Assembly: GCA_020201445.1 (NCBI GenBank)
Contig: JAIVGU010000202.1
Span: forward strand, 1 to 7,633
Reading direction: 5' to 3'
Origin: Halobacteriales archaeon
GTDB lineage: Archaea > Thermoplasmatota > E2 > JACPAO01 > JAHFTW01
DNA length: 7,633 nucleotides
The translations under genes were made by a program, and so were the position numbers. Each line of letters begins with the position of its first letter. Position 1 is the stretch's first letter. Positions 1 through 5,564 of this stretch are shown here, one piece after another. The notes below the pieces were generated by a model. It was not told where the DNA came from, searched no databases, and saw only the letters and a list, made by a program, of their open reading frames with translations.

Positions 1-453
1 GAGTTGGGCCGGTTCAACAACACCTCGGTCATCTCCGTCGACGTCCAGGACGGCTGGAAGACCATCGTGGGCGACCTGGTGTTCAACACCACCCAGCCGC
101 TGCTCGACGGCCTGCGCGTCACCGTGCAGGGCAGCCACAACCAGACCGGCCTCGGCACCTACGAGCAGTACGGCCGCTTCGAGGGCCAGCACTCCTTCAC
201 GTTCCGCGTCGAGCCCGGCGCCTCCTACCCCGACGGCACCGCGGGCGAGGTCCCGCAGAACACCACCTCGTTCCGGTTCAACGTCTACCCGCACAGCCAC
301 GCGTGGCACACCGCCTGCATCGCCGGCGTCGCCTGCTTCCTCGGCGTCGGCGCCGGCCTGAACGTGGAGTTCGACCTCTTCGTGACGGTCTTCTACGGCG
401 CCCCGGCCCCGGAGGGCTTCACCCTGCAGCAGGTGGACGAGGGCGAGGCATGA
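1..453 (+). CDS. Unrecognised, probably extracytoplasmic protein (3' part only)
   Basis: This is the C-terminal 150 residues of a gene that runs in from the left edge; the frame is open from base 1 and the true start is not visible. I do not recognise a family. The visible part is rich in alternating polar and hydrophobic residues typical of beta strands. It carries several Asn-X-Ser/Thr sequons (NNT near residue 6, NTT, NQT, and NTT near residue 86), which in archaea suggests an exported, N-glycosylated protein; that localisation is inference. A distinctive stretch near residues 97-125 holds a His cluster (PHSHAWH), two cysteines five residues apart (CIAGVAC) and a glycine-rich hydrophobic segment. 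The latter could be a membrane or buried segment, with the His/Cys residues as possible metal ligands. The tail is acidic (VDEGEA). The stop overlaps the start of the next gene (ATGA), so the two are probably co-translated. Confidence 0.75.
   Translation, partial: ELGRFNNTSVISVDVQDGWKTIVGDLVFNTTQPLLDGLRVTVQGSHNQTGLGTYEQYGRFEGQHSFTFRVEPGASYPDGTAGEVPQNTTSFRFNVYPHSHAWHTACIAGVACFLGVGAGLNVEFDLFVTVFYGAPAPEGFTLQQVDEGEA
439..443 (+). promoter_or_regulatory. Shine-Dalgarno site for the small membrane protein
   Basis: A GAGGG lies six bases before the ATG at 450, inside the end of the upstream gene. It supports choosing that ATG and translation within an operon, since the ATG also overlaps the upstream stop codon. 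Confidence 0.5.
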
Positions 454-869
454 GCAGCGTCCCCGCGTTCTCGTACGTCAGCGCCGTCTCGGAGCTGGCC
501 GTCACCGCCGCCGTCTACTACGTCCTCTGGCGGGCGTGGCGGCACGACGACTTCCGCGGCACCCTGCTGGCCATCACTCTCGCCTTCGAAGCGCTGGTCA
601 ACATCGCCTACATGTCCATCCGCATCGCCAGCCCCGCGCCGGAGCTGCACGTGGGCGCCGCGATGGAGGCGCTGCTGGCGGGCCACGGCATCCTGTCGCT
701 CCTGATGTTCGCCGGCCTGGTCGCGCTCGCGGCGGAGGCGTTCCGGCTGCGCCGGCAGGGCCGCAACGCGCTGCGCGAGCGGCCGCGCGCCACGCTCGGC
801 TTCGCGGTGCTGTGGGCCGTCTCGGTGCTGTCCGGCGAGGCCATCTTCCTGCTGACGCTGTTCCGTTAG
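450..869 (+). CDS. Small four-helix integral membrane protein, function unknown
   Basis: The gene encodes 139 residues. ATG 450 overlaps the upstream stop by four bases and follows a GAGGG site. Four hydrophobic segments are visible at about residues 8-29, 36-58, 68-96 and 113-138. They are separated by a short basic/acidic loop (RAWRHDDFRG), an outer loop with a His (APELHVGA, His67) and a strongly basic loop (RLRRQGRNALRERPR, residues 99-113). By the positive-inside rule both termini should face outside. Polar residues lie within the predicted helices (Glu15, Glu47, His80, Glu130), which could serve heme, metal or proton binding. I do not recognise the family. Small four-helix cytochrome-oxidase assembly proteins (DUF420-like) have a similar size and topology, but I cannot confirm membership. 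Coupling to the preceding extracytoplasmic protein suggests a joint membrane-associated role. Confidence 0.72.
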   Translation: MSSVPAFSYVSAVSELAVTAAVYYVLWRAWRHDDFRGTLLAITLAFEALVNIAYMSIRIASPAPELHVGAAMEALLAGHGILSLLMFAGLVALAAEAFRLRRQGRNALRERPRATLGFAVLWAVSVLSGEAIFLLTLFR

Positions 870-877
870 CGACCGCC

Positions 878-935
878 AAACCACGGATTGCACGGACAAG
901 CAGCTTCCCGTGTCGTCCGTGGAAATCCATGGTTT
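878..935. repeat. Inverted CACGGA 9-mer repeat, hairpin between convergent genes
   Basis: The left arm reads AAACCA-C-GGATT-G-CACGGAC (878-897). The right arm (915-935) reads, on the reverse strand, AAACCA-T-GGATT-TC-CACGGAC. Eighteen bases pair, with one mismatch, one small bulge and a 17-base loop. Both arms consist of about 9-base units (CACGGANNN). The element fills nearly the whole 73-base spacer between the stop of the membrane gene (869) and the stop of nadE (943), so it could fold in the 3' end of either transcript and act as a bidirectional terminator or mRNA-stabilising hairpin. No T-tract follows the stem on either strand. Confidence 0.7.
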
Positions 936-942
936 CGTTGGG

Positions 943-1776
943 CTAGCCCCAATGCACCGAACGCCGCCAGTCGATGCCGACGGTGCGGACGTTGAGCTTG
1001 GGGATGAGCGGCAGGCGGCGCTTGTGCTCGGTGCGGCGCACCATCCCCTCGACCTTCTCCACCGTCTTGAGTGGCAGCTTGGTCCGCCGGGCGATGACGG
1101 GGAGGCTCAGGTTCAGCTCCATGCCGCGCAGCACGGCGTCGAGCTGCTCGTAGGTGAGCCCCATGTCCGCCTCGTCGGTCTGGCCGGGGTAGAGGCCGGC
1201 GCTGGGCGGCTTGCCGACGATGGGCTCCGGGATGGCGAGGTGGCGGGCCAGCTCGCGCACCTGCGTCTTGTAGAGGTCGCCGATGGGCTGCAGGTCGACG
1301 CCGCCGTCGCCGTGCTTGGTGAAGTAGCCGGTGAGGACCTCCGACTTGTTGCCGGTGCCGCAGACGAGGAAGTCGCGCTTCTGCGCCTCGGCGTAGAGCA
1401 GGAGCATCCGGGCGCGGGCCTTGGCGTTGCCCCGCACGCGCGGCTCGGGGACGTAGCCCAGGGTCGCCTCCAGCCCCGCCACGATGGGGCCGATGGAGTG
1501 CTCCAGGGGCGCGAGGCCCAGCGCCGCGCAGCCGAGCAGGGCGTGCTCCTTGTCCTCGGGGCTGGAGTCGGGCGCCGGCAGCATGACCGCCAGGACGCTC
1601 TCCCTGCCGAGGGCACGCACCGCGAGGGCCGCGACCACGGCGGAGTCCAGCCCGCCGGAGACGCCGACGACGAGGCCCTTGGCGTGCGCGGCCTCGACGT
1701 GGCGGCGCAGGAAGGCCACGATGACCGCCTCCCAGCGGGCGGGGCCCTCGGCGGGGATGGGGGCGGCCTGCTCCAC
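943..1776 (-). CDS. nadE: NAD+ synthetase
   Basis: The enzyme performs the last cytosolic step of NAD biosynthesis: ATP-dependent amidation of nicotinic acid adenine dinucleotide. From a GTG start at 1776 it has 277 residues, the usual length for the ammonia-type, single-domain enzyme. Visible motifs are the PP-loop SGGLDS (40-45), the adenylate/substrate segment CGTGNKSE (139-146), then YFTKHGDGGVDLQPIGDLYK (151-170), KPPSAGLYPGQTDE (189-202), and the late HKR (251-253). No glutaminase domain is fused to it. A separate carbon-nitrogen hydrolase is divergently transcribed next door and may supply ammonia. The start is uncertain: no ATG lies near the conserved N-terminus and no SD is visible. 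An in-frame ATG at 1968 would add 64 low-complexity basic residues encoded by the T-tract repeat region, which I judge non-coding. The 3' end is convergent with the membrane protein gene. Confidence 0.93.
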   Translation of the reverse strand: MEQAAPIPAEGPARWEAVIVAFLRRHVEAAHAKGLVVGVSGGLDSAVVAALAVRALGRESVLAVMLPAPDSSPEDKEHALLGCAALGLAPLEHSIGPIVAGLEATLGYVPEPRVRGNAKARARMLLLYAEAQKRDFLVCGTGNKSEVLTGYFTKHGDGGVDLQPIGDLYKTQVRELARHLAIPEPIVGKPPSAGLYPGQTDEADMGLTYEQLDAVLRGMELNLSLPVIARRTKLPLKTVEKVEGMVRRTEHKRRLPLIPKLNVRTVGIDWRRSVHWG

Positions 1777-1813
1777 GGGCGGCGCGAGGCGGGCCCTGGA
1801 CTTGGACGTTGCC

Positions 1814-2002
1814 GGACTTTTTTCCCACGGGCGGCGGGCTTGTCTGGCAGGAGCGCGGCGGGCGGACTTTTTTCCCAAAGCCGTGCCTGGAAGGGAGAGA
1901 GCCCGCCAGGCGGCCTGGCGAGCCGCAGCGCCAGGAAGGGAGTTTTTCCCACCGGGCAGGGGGTTCATCTGCCTGGACGGGGCTTTTTTCCCAAAGCCGT
2001 GC
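1814..2002. repeat. Four T-tract-CCC elements in a divergent intergenic region
   Basis: Four copies of a T5-6-CCC element occur with T-tracts starting at 1818, 1868, 1943 and 1984. Copies 2 and 4 share a perfect 20-base core, C-T6-CCC-AAAGCCGTGC (1867-1886 and 1983-2002). Copies 1 and 2 share GGAC-T6-CCC, and copy 3 is GGAG-T5-CCCACC. Spacing is irregular (50, 75, 41 bases). CCTGG or CCAGG blocks lie between copies, some followed by AAGGG. The elements are almost the only AT-rich bases in this spacer, which separates the divergent nadE (minus) and carbon-nitrogen hydrolase (plus) genes. All point the same way. They could be operators, promoter elements for one or both genes, or an interspersed repeat family. 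I see no classical archaeal TATA box at the expected distance from either start. Confidence 0.75.
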
Positions 2003-2040
2003 TCGAAGCGGCCAAGTAGCGCCTTCCCTTGGACCGCGCC

Positions 2041-2838
2041 GTGAAGCCCACCCGGCTGGCCCTCCACTGCGCCGCGCCGAAGCTCGGCGACGTGGAGGCC
2101 AACGTGCAGGCCGTGGCGAAGGCCGTCCTGGCGAGGGAGGCCGACCTCGTCGCGTTCCCCGAGATGTTCCTGAGCGGCTACGCCATCGGCGACGACGCGC
2201 AGCGGCTCGCCCTCCGCCTGGACGACGAGCGGCTGGAGCCCCTCCTCAAGGCGGCGAAGAAGGCGAAGGCGCACGTCGTGGTCGGCGGCCCCCGCACCCC
2301 GCGCGCCGGCATCACCCACAACAGCGCCTTCCTCGTCACCCCCGGCGGCGAGGTGGACGCCTACGACAAGCGTTCGCTGGCGACCTTCACGACGTTCCAG
2401 GAAGGCCTGTTCTTCCGCCCGGGCAAGGAGGCGAAGGTGTGGGAGACCGACCTCGGCGCCATCGGCCTGGGCATCTGCTACGACCTGTTCTTCCCGGAGG
2501 CCAACCGCCGCCAAGCGCTCGCGGGCGCTGACCTGCTGCTGAACGTCAGCGCCAGCCCGACGACGAGCCAGCGCTTCTTCGAGGCCCTGCTGCCGGCGCG
2601 CGCCATCGAGAACGCCTGCTTCAACGCCTACGCCAACCTCGTCGGGCCGCAGGACGGCATCGTGTTCTGGGGCGGCGCGCAGGCGTACGGGCCGCGCGGC
2701 GACCGCCTGGGCCGCCTGGAGCCGATGCAGCCCGGGCGCCTTGTGGTGGACCTCGACCCCGACGACCTGGTGCCGGCACGCGAGTTCCGCCCGACGCTGC
2801 GCGACGCGGACGAAGAGGACCTGCTGGGCCTGCCATGA
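2041..2838 (+). CDS. Nitrilase-superfamily carbon-nitrogen hydrolase (candidate glutaminase partner of NadE)
   Basis: A 265-residue single-domain member of the nitrilase superfamily. From GTG 2041, the Glu-Lys-Cys triad is Glu41 in FPEMFLSGY (39-47), Lys110 in YDKRSL (108-113) and Cys146 in GICYDLFFPE (144-153), followed by the conserved RAIEN (187-191). Such enzymes hydrolyse amides or nitriles through a cysteine thioester. The segment around the catalytic Glu, FPEMFLSGYAIGD, resembles the glutaminase domain of glutamine-dependent NAD synthetases. Because the neighbouring nadE lacks that domain, a split glutamine-dependent NAD synthetase is a reasonable inference. Other amidases of the superfamily (omega-amidase, N-carbamoyl amidase types) cannot be excluded. 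TTG 2029 is an alternative start adding four residues; GTG 2041 places the first beta strand (TRLALHCA) where the family expects it. No SD is visible, so it may be leaderless or use a weak leader. Confidence 0.88.
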   Translation: MKPTRLALHCAAPKLGDVEANVQAVAKAVLAREADLVAFPEMFLSGYAIGDDAQRLALRLDDERLEPLLKAAKKAKAHVVVGGPRTPRAGITHNSAFLVTPGGEVDAYDKRSLATFTTFQEGLFFRPGKEAKVWETDLGAIGLGICYDLFFPEANRRQALAGADLLLNVSASPTTSQRFFEALLPARAIENACFNAYANLVGPQDGIVFWGGAQAYGPRGDRLGRLEPMQPGRLVVDLDPDDLVPAREFRPTLRDADEEDLLGLP

Positions 2839-2850
2839 TTCGCCCGCCCG

Positions 2851-2913
2851 AACCACGAATTGCACGAAGTCCACGAACCATCCTCCTTCGTGCAATTCGT
2901 GAAATTCGTGGTT
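2851..2913. repeat. Near-perfect inverted repeat of CACGAA 9-mers upstream of dph6
   Basis: Arms 2851-2877 and 2887-2913 pair over 24 of 27 positions around a 9-base loop. Each arm is three 9-base units of CACGAANNN: the left reads CACGAATTG, CACGAAGTC, CACGAACCA; the right, on the reverse strand, reads CACGAATTT, CACGAATTG, CACGAAGGA. Mismatches fall only in the three variable positions of each unit. The element occupies most of the 91-base gap between the hydrolase stop and the dph6 ATG. It could terminate or attenuate transcription between the two genes. Its right end carries AAATT about 26 bases before the dph6 start and may double as a promoter element. It resembles small intergenic CACGAATT-type repeats seen in many unrelated genomes. 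Confidence 0.82.
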
Positions 2914-2929
2914 CCGCCGGGGGCACGTG

Positions 2930-3601
2930 ATGCGCGTCCTCGCGCTGCTCTCCGGCGGCAAGGACTCGGTGGCCGCCGTCGAGGTGGCGCAGAACTTCGG
3001 CTGGGACGTGGTGGCCGGGCTCACGATGGTCCCCGCCGAGGACGACGCCTGGATGTTCCATACGCCGAACCTCGCCGTCGTGCGCGGGGTGGCACAATGC
3101 CTGGGCCTGCCGCTGCTGGAGGCGCCGTGCCGCAGCGGCAAGGACGAGGAGGTCGCCGACCTGGAGGCGGCCATCGCCCACGCCAAGGCGGACCTGCGGC
3201 TGGACGGGCTCGTAAGCGGCGCCCTGGCGAGCGAGTACCAGAAGACCCGCATCGACGCCATCGGCCACCGCCTCGGCCTCAAGACCTTCGCGCCGCTGTG
3301 GCACAAGGAGCCGGAGGCCTACGTCCGCTCCCTCGTCGCCGGCGGCTACGACATCCGCTTCAGCCGCACCGCCGCCGAGGGGGTGCCGAACGCGTGGGCC
3401 GGGCAGCGGCTGGACCTCGCGAAGGCCGAGGCCATGGAGCGGCACCCCGCCGGCCCCCACGTCGCGGGCGAGGGCGGCGAGTACGAGACGCTCGTCGTGG
3501 CGGCGCCGCACTACAGGGGCCGCCTGGAGTGCGCAGGCCACGTCGAGGCCACTGCGAGCCGCGCCACCTGGGTCGTCGACTCCTGGTCCGTCCACTCCTG
3601 A
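2930..3601 (+). CDS. dph6: Diphthine--ammonia ligase (Dph6 family ATP pyrophosphatase)
   Basis: It catalyses the last step of diphthamide synthesis on elongation factor 2: ATP-dependent amidation of diphthine using ammonia. The protein has 223 residues from ATG 2930, the usual length of archaeal single-domain members. It opens with MRVLALLSGGKDS, the PP-loop SGGKDS at residues 8-13. It also shows a family-typical MFHTPN segment (near residue 43), the middle block VSGALASEYQKTRID, and the C-terminal hallmark GEGGEYETLV. An overlapping GTG at 2927 is a minor alternative start. No clear SD precedes it and the upstream CACGAA hairpin ends 16 bases before the ATG, so it could be leaderless with a promoter inside the repeat, or co-transcribed with the hydrolase. 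Dph6 is characteristic of archaea and eukaryotes and is the strongest taxonomic clue here; bacterial paralogues of unknown role exist. Confidence 0.9.
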   Translation: MRVLALLSGGKDSVAAVEVAQNFGWDVVAGLTMVPAEDDAWMFHTPNLAVVRGVAQCLGLPLLEAPCRSGKDEEVADLEAAIAHAKADLRLDGLVSGALASEYQKTRIDAIGHRLGLKTFAPLWHKEPEAYVRSLVAGGYDIRFSRTAAEGVPNAWAGQRLDLAKAEAMERHPAGPHVAGEGGEYETLVVAAPHYRGRLECAGHVEATASRATWVVDSWSVHS

Positions 3602-3634
3602 CGCAGGAAGCGACGGCGGTTCCCCCACCCGGGG

Positions 3635-3644
3635 CCTTATCAAC
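3635..3644 (+). promoter_or_regulatory. TATA-like promoter element for the thiol operon
   Basis: CCTTATCAAC is the only AT-rich patch in the 65-base spacer after dph6. Its centre is about 27 bases before the ATG at 3667, the spacing expected for an archaeal TATA box with transcription starting at or next to the start codon. No SD precedes that ATG, in agreement with a leaderless transcript. The match to a consensus TATA box is imperfect, so this is an inference from spacing and composition. Confidence 0.4.
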
Positions 3645-3666
3645 CACGGCCAGCCTCGCCGCGCCC

Positions 3667-3906
3667 ATGGCGACCCCGATCCTGTACCAGTTCGCGGAGT
3701 GCCACGAATGCGGCCTCGTGCGCCGCCTGCTGCGCCAGCACCAGGTCGCCTACGAGGCGGTCACCCTGCCGGCGGGGGACAAGTCGCTGGTGCGCGCCAA
3801 GTTCGGCAGCCAGTCCGTGCCCGTGCTGCAGGACGGGCCCTTCCTCTCCAACGACCTCACGGAGATCTGCCGGCACATCGAGCAGGCCTACGGGGCCGCC
3901 GCTTGA
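3667..3906 (+). CDS. Glutaredoxin-like thioredoxin-fold protein
   Basis: A 79-residue protein with the glutaredoxin / glutathione-S-transferase N-terminal fold. The first strand (PILYQF) leads into a Cys-His-Glu-Cys active site (Cys12-Cys15, FAECHECGLV) at the N-terminus of a helix. The cis-proline loop SVPVLQDG (Pro52) follows, then the glutathione-binding type segment LSNDLTEICRHI near the C-terminus. CHEC differs from the classical CPYC of glutaredoxins, and two active-site cysteines favour a dithiol mechanism. The likely role is thiol-disulfide exchange using the low-molecular-weight thiol made by the downstream GshA. It appears to head the operon: a TATA-like element sits about 27 bases upstream, there is no SD, and asnB starts 11 bases after its stop. 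It could also pair with a thioredoxin reductase not seen here. Confidence 0.86.
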   Translation: MATPILYQFAECHECGLVRRLLRQHQVAYEAVTLPAGDKSLVRAKFGSQSVPVLQDGPFLSNDLTEICRHIEQAYGAAA

Positions 3907-3908
3907 GG
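3905..3908 (+). promoter_or_regulatory. Shine-Dalgarno site for asnB
   Basis: GAGG, overlapping the glutaredoxin stop codon, lies nine bases before the asnB ATG at 3918. It supports that start and translation from a shared message. Confidence 0.45.
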
Positions 3909-3917
3909 CGCCCCTGA

Positions 3918-5564
3918 ATGTGTGGAATCGCCGGGCTGCTCGGCCGGGACGACCGCTCCCTCGTCGGCCGGATGTGCGACCGCATCGCCCACCGCGGCCC
4001 CGACGGCTCCGGCCTGTGGTCCGACGGCCACGTGACGCTCGGCCACCGCCGGCTCGCCATCATCGACCGCGCGATGGGGCAGCAGCCGATGGCCGACGCG
4101 TCGGGCCGCCTCACCATCGTCTACAACGGCGAGGTCTACAACCACCTCGACCTGCGCGTGGAGCTGGAGGCCCTCGGCGCCAGCTTCCGCACCCACAGCG
4201 ACACGGAGGTGCTGCTGGAGGGCTACCGCCGCTGGGGCGCGCAACTCCTGGAGCGGCTGGAGGGCATGTTCGCCTTCGCGCTGTGGGACGCCGAGCGGCG
4301 CGAGCTGGTTCTGGCGCGCGACCCGTGGGGCATCAAGCCGCTGCAGTACGCCTTCGCCGGCCGCGACCTGGTGTTCGCGAGCGAGGCCAAGGCGCTGTTC
4401 GCCCACGAGGCGCTTCCGCCGCGGCCGGACCTCGACGCCTTCCGTGAGCAGGCCGTCTTGGAGTTCCTGGCCGGCAACCGCACCCTGTTCGAGGGGGTGC
4501 GGCAGCTTCCGCCGTCGACCTACGCCGTCGTGAAGCCGGGCGACGGCGTGGTGCTGCCCAAGCTCTACAGGCCGTTCCCCGCCGAGCGCGCGGCGCCCTC
4601 CAGCCCGGACGAGGCGGCGCGGGCCCTGCGCGACCGGCTGGGGCAGGCGGTGCGGGAGCAGCTCATGTCGGAGGTGCCGCTGGGGGTCGTCCTCTCCGGC
4701 GGCCTCGACTCGGCGGCGGTCGCGGCCCTGCACCAGGGGATGGCGGAGCGCCCCATCGCCACCTTCACCCTGGCGGAGGACGACGAGGTGGAGGACGTCA
4801 AGGCCGCGCGCAAGGTGGCCGAGCACCTGGGCACCGAGCACCACGAGGGCACGTTCGGCCTCGACGACCTGCTGCGCGACCTGCCGCGGCACGCGTGGCA
4901 CAACGAGAACGTCAACTACACCGAGTTCTTCTTCTTCCCGCTGTTCCGCATGATGCGCCGCCACGTCGGCGTCGGCCTGTGCGGGCAGGGCGCCGACGAG
5001 CTGTGGGGCGGCTATGCGCGCTACCAGGACCCGCACGCCCTCGCCTCCGAGCGGATGCGCCGGCTCCGGGTGGCCCAGCCCGCCGACCCGACGCTGCGGG
5101 ACACCATCCTGCGCCAGCACGCGAGCGGGCCGGAGCTGGCGAAGTGGGACCAGGGCGCGCAGCTCGACGCCTTCCAGCTCCGCCTCGTCGACCGCAACAG
5201 CATGGCCTTCGGGCTGGAGGTGCGCGTGCCGTTCCTCAGCCGCCCGCAGCAGGCGCTCAGCGACGCCGTGCCGTGGGAGTGGAAGGTGCGCGAGGGCATC
5301 GAGAAGTGGGTGCTGCGCCGCGCCGCCGAGCCGCTGCTGCCCAAGGAGGTGGCGTGGCGCCGCAAGGTCCCCGCCGGCCGCGCGACCGCGCCCCGCGTCA
5401 TGGAGAGGTTCGAGGCGCACGCGGCGAAGCTGCGCCCCAGGACCATCACCCACCCGGCGGGCGAGGCGGCCAGCGGCGCCGACCAACTGCTGTTCGACCT
5501 GTGGACCGAGGTGTTCGTGCACGGCGCGCGCCCGGAGTCCGTGTCGCTGGAGGCGCTGGCCTGA
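3918..5564 (+). CDS. asnB: Asparagine synthetase B-type glutamine amidotransferase
   Basis: The two-domain enzyme has 548 residues. An N-terminal class II glutaminase (about 1-195) releases ammonia from glutamine, and a C-terminal ATP-dependent synthetase normally amidates aspartate. Seen directly: MCGIAG at the start, giving the catalytic N-terminal Cys after Met removal; HRGPDG (25-30); GHRRLAIID (42-50); YNGEVYNH (69-76); SDTE (94-97); the PP-loop SGGLDS (260-265); and the synthetase block GQGADELWGGY (356-366). Length and motif order fit ordinary AsnB, and the active-site elements look intact. Its place between a glutaredoxin and a glutamate--cysteine ligase, overlapping the ligase start by one base (TGATG), is unusual for a pure asparagine enzyme. 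It raises the possibility that it amidates a gamma-glutamyl compound; that is inference, and canonical asparagine synthesis remains the default. Confidence 0.93.
   Translation: MCGIAGLLGRDDRSLVGRMCDRIAHRGPDGSGLWSDGHVTLGHRRLAIIDRAMGQQPMADASGRLTIVYNGEVYNHLDLRVELEALGASFRTHSDTEVLLEGYRRWGAQLLERLEGMFAFALWDAERRELVLARDPWGIKPLQYAFAGRDLVFASEAKALFAHEALPPRPDLDAFREQAVLEFLAGNRTLFEGVRQLPPSTYAVVKPGDGVVLPKLYRPFPAERAAPSSPDEAARALRDRLGQAVREQLMSEVPLGVVLSGGLDSAAVAALHQGMAERPIATFTLAEDDEVEDVKAARKVAEHLGTEHHEGTFGLDDLLRDLPRHAWHNENVNYTEFFFFPLFRMMRRHVGVGLCGQGADELWGGYARYQDPHALASERMRRLRVAQPADPTLRDTILRQHASGPELAKWDQGAQLDAFQLRLVDRNSMAFGLEVRVPFLSRPQQALSDAVPWEWKVREGIEKWVLRRAAEPLLPKEVAWRRKVPAGRATAPRVMERFEAHAAKLRPRTITHPAGEAASGADQLLFDLWTEVFVHGARPESVSLEALA
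5549..5553 (+). promoter_or_regulatory. Shine-Dalgarno site for gshA
   Basis: GGAGG inside the end of asnB lies ten bases before the gshA ATG at 5564. With the one-base stop/start overlap it indicates translational coupling and fixes the gshA start. Confidence 0.5.

Noticed and set aside
1818..1989. T6 tracts as intrinsic transcription terminators
   Set aside because: They lie between divergent starts rather than after gene ends, and no strong GC stem directly precedes each tract. An unexplained repeat or regulatory role fits better.
2851..2913. Small peptide with His-Glu repeats encoded by the CACGAA array
   Set aside because: The repeat reads as His-Glu only because its period is nine. 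It is a palindromic intergenic element with no start signal of its own.
943..3306. A 787-codon open frame on the minus strand covering nadE and the complement of the hydrolase and part of dph6
   Set aside because: Only the 3' part matches a protein family. The rest is antisense to two well-supported genes and is open because of the high GC content.
3888..3906. Fusion of the glutaredoxin with asnB
   Set aside because: A clear TGA ends the glutaredoxin at 3906, and asnB needs its own MCGIAG start to expose the catalytic cysteine.
3888..5522. Long minus-strand open frame (544 codons) antisense to asnB
   Set aside because: Its residues are low-complexity Arg/Ala/Gly/Val/Leu with no motif, and it mirrors the codons of asnB, which has a full set of conserved motifs.
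4895..5563. N-terminal extension of the gshA frame over asnB
   Set aside because: It is out of frame with asnB and Arg/Pro/Gly-rich, and gshA has a good ATG with GGAGG at 5564 and the right family length from there.
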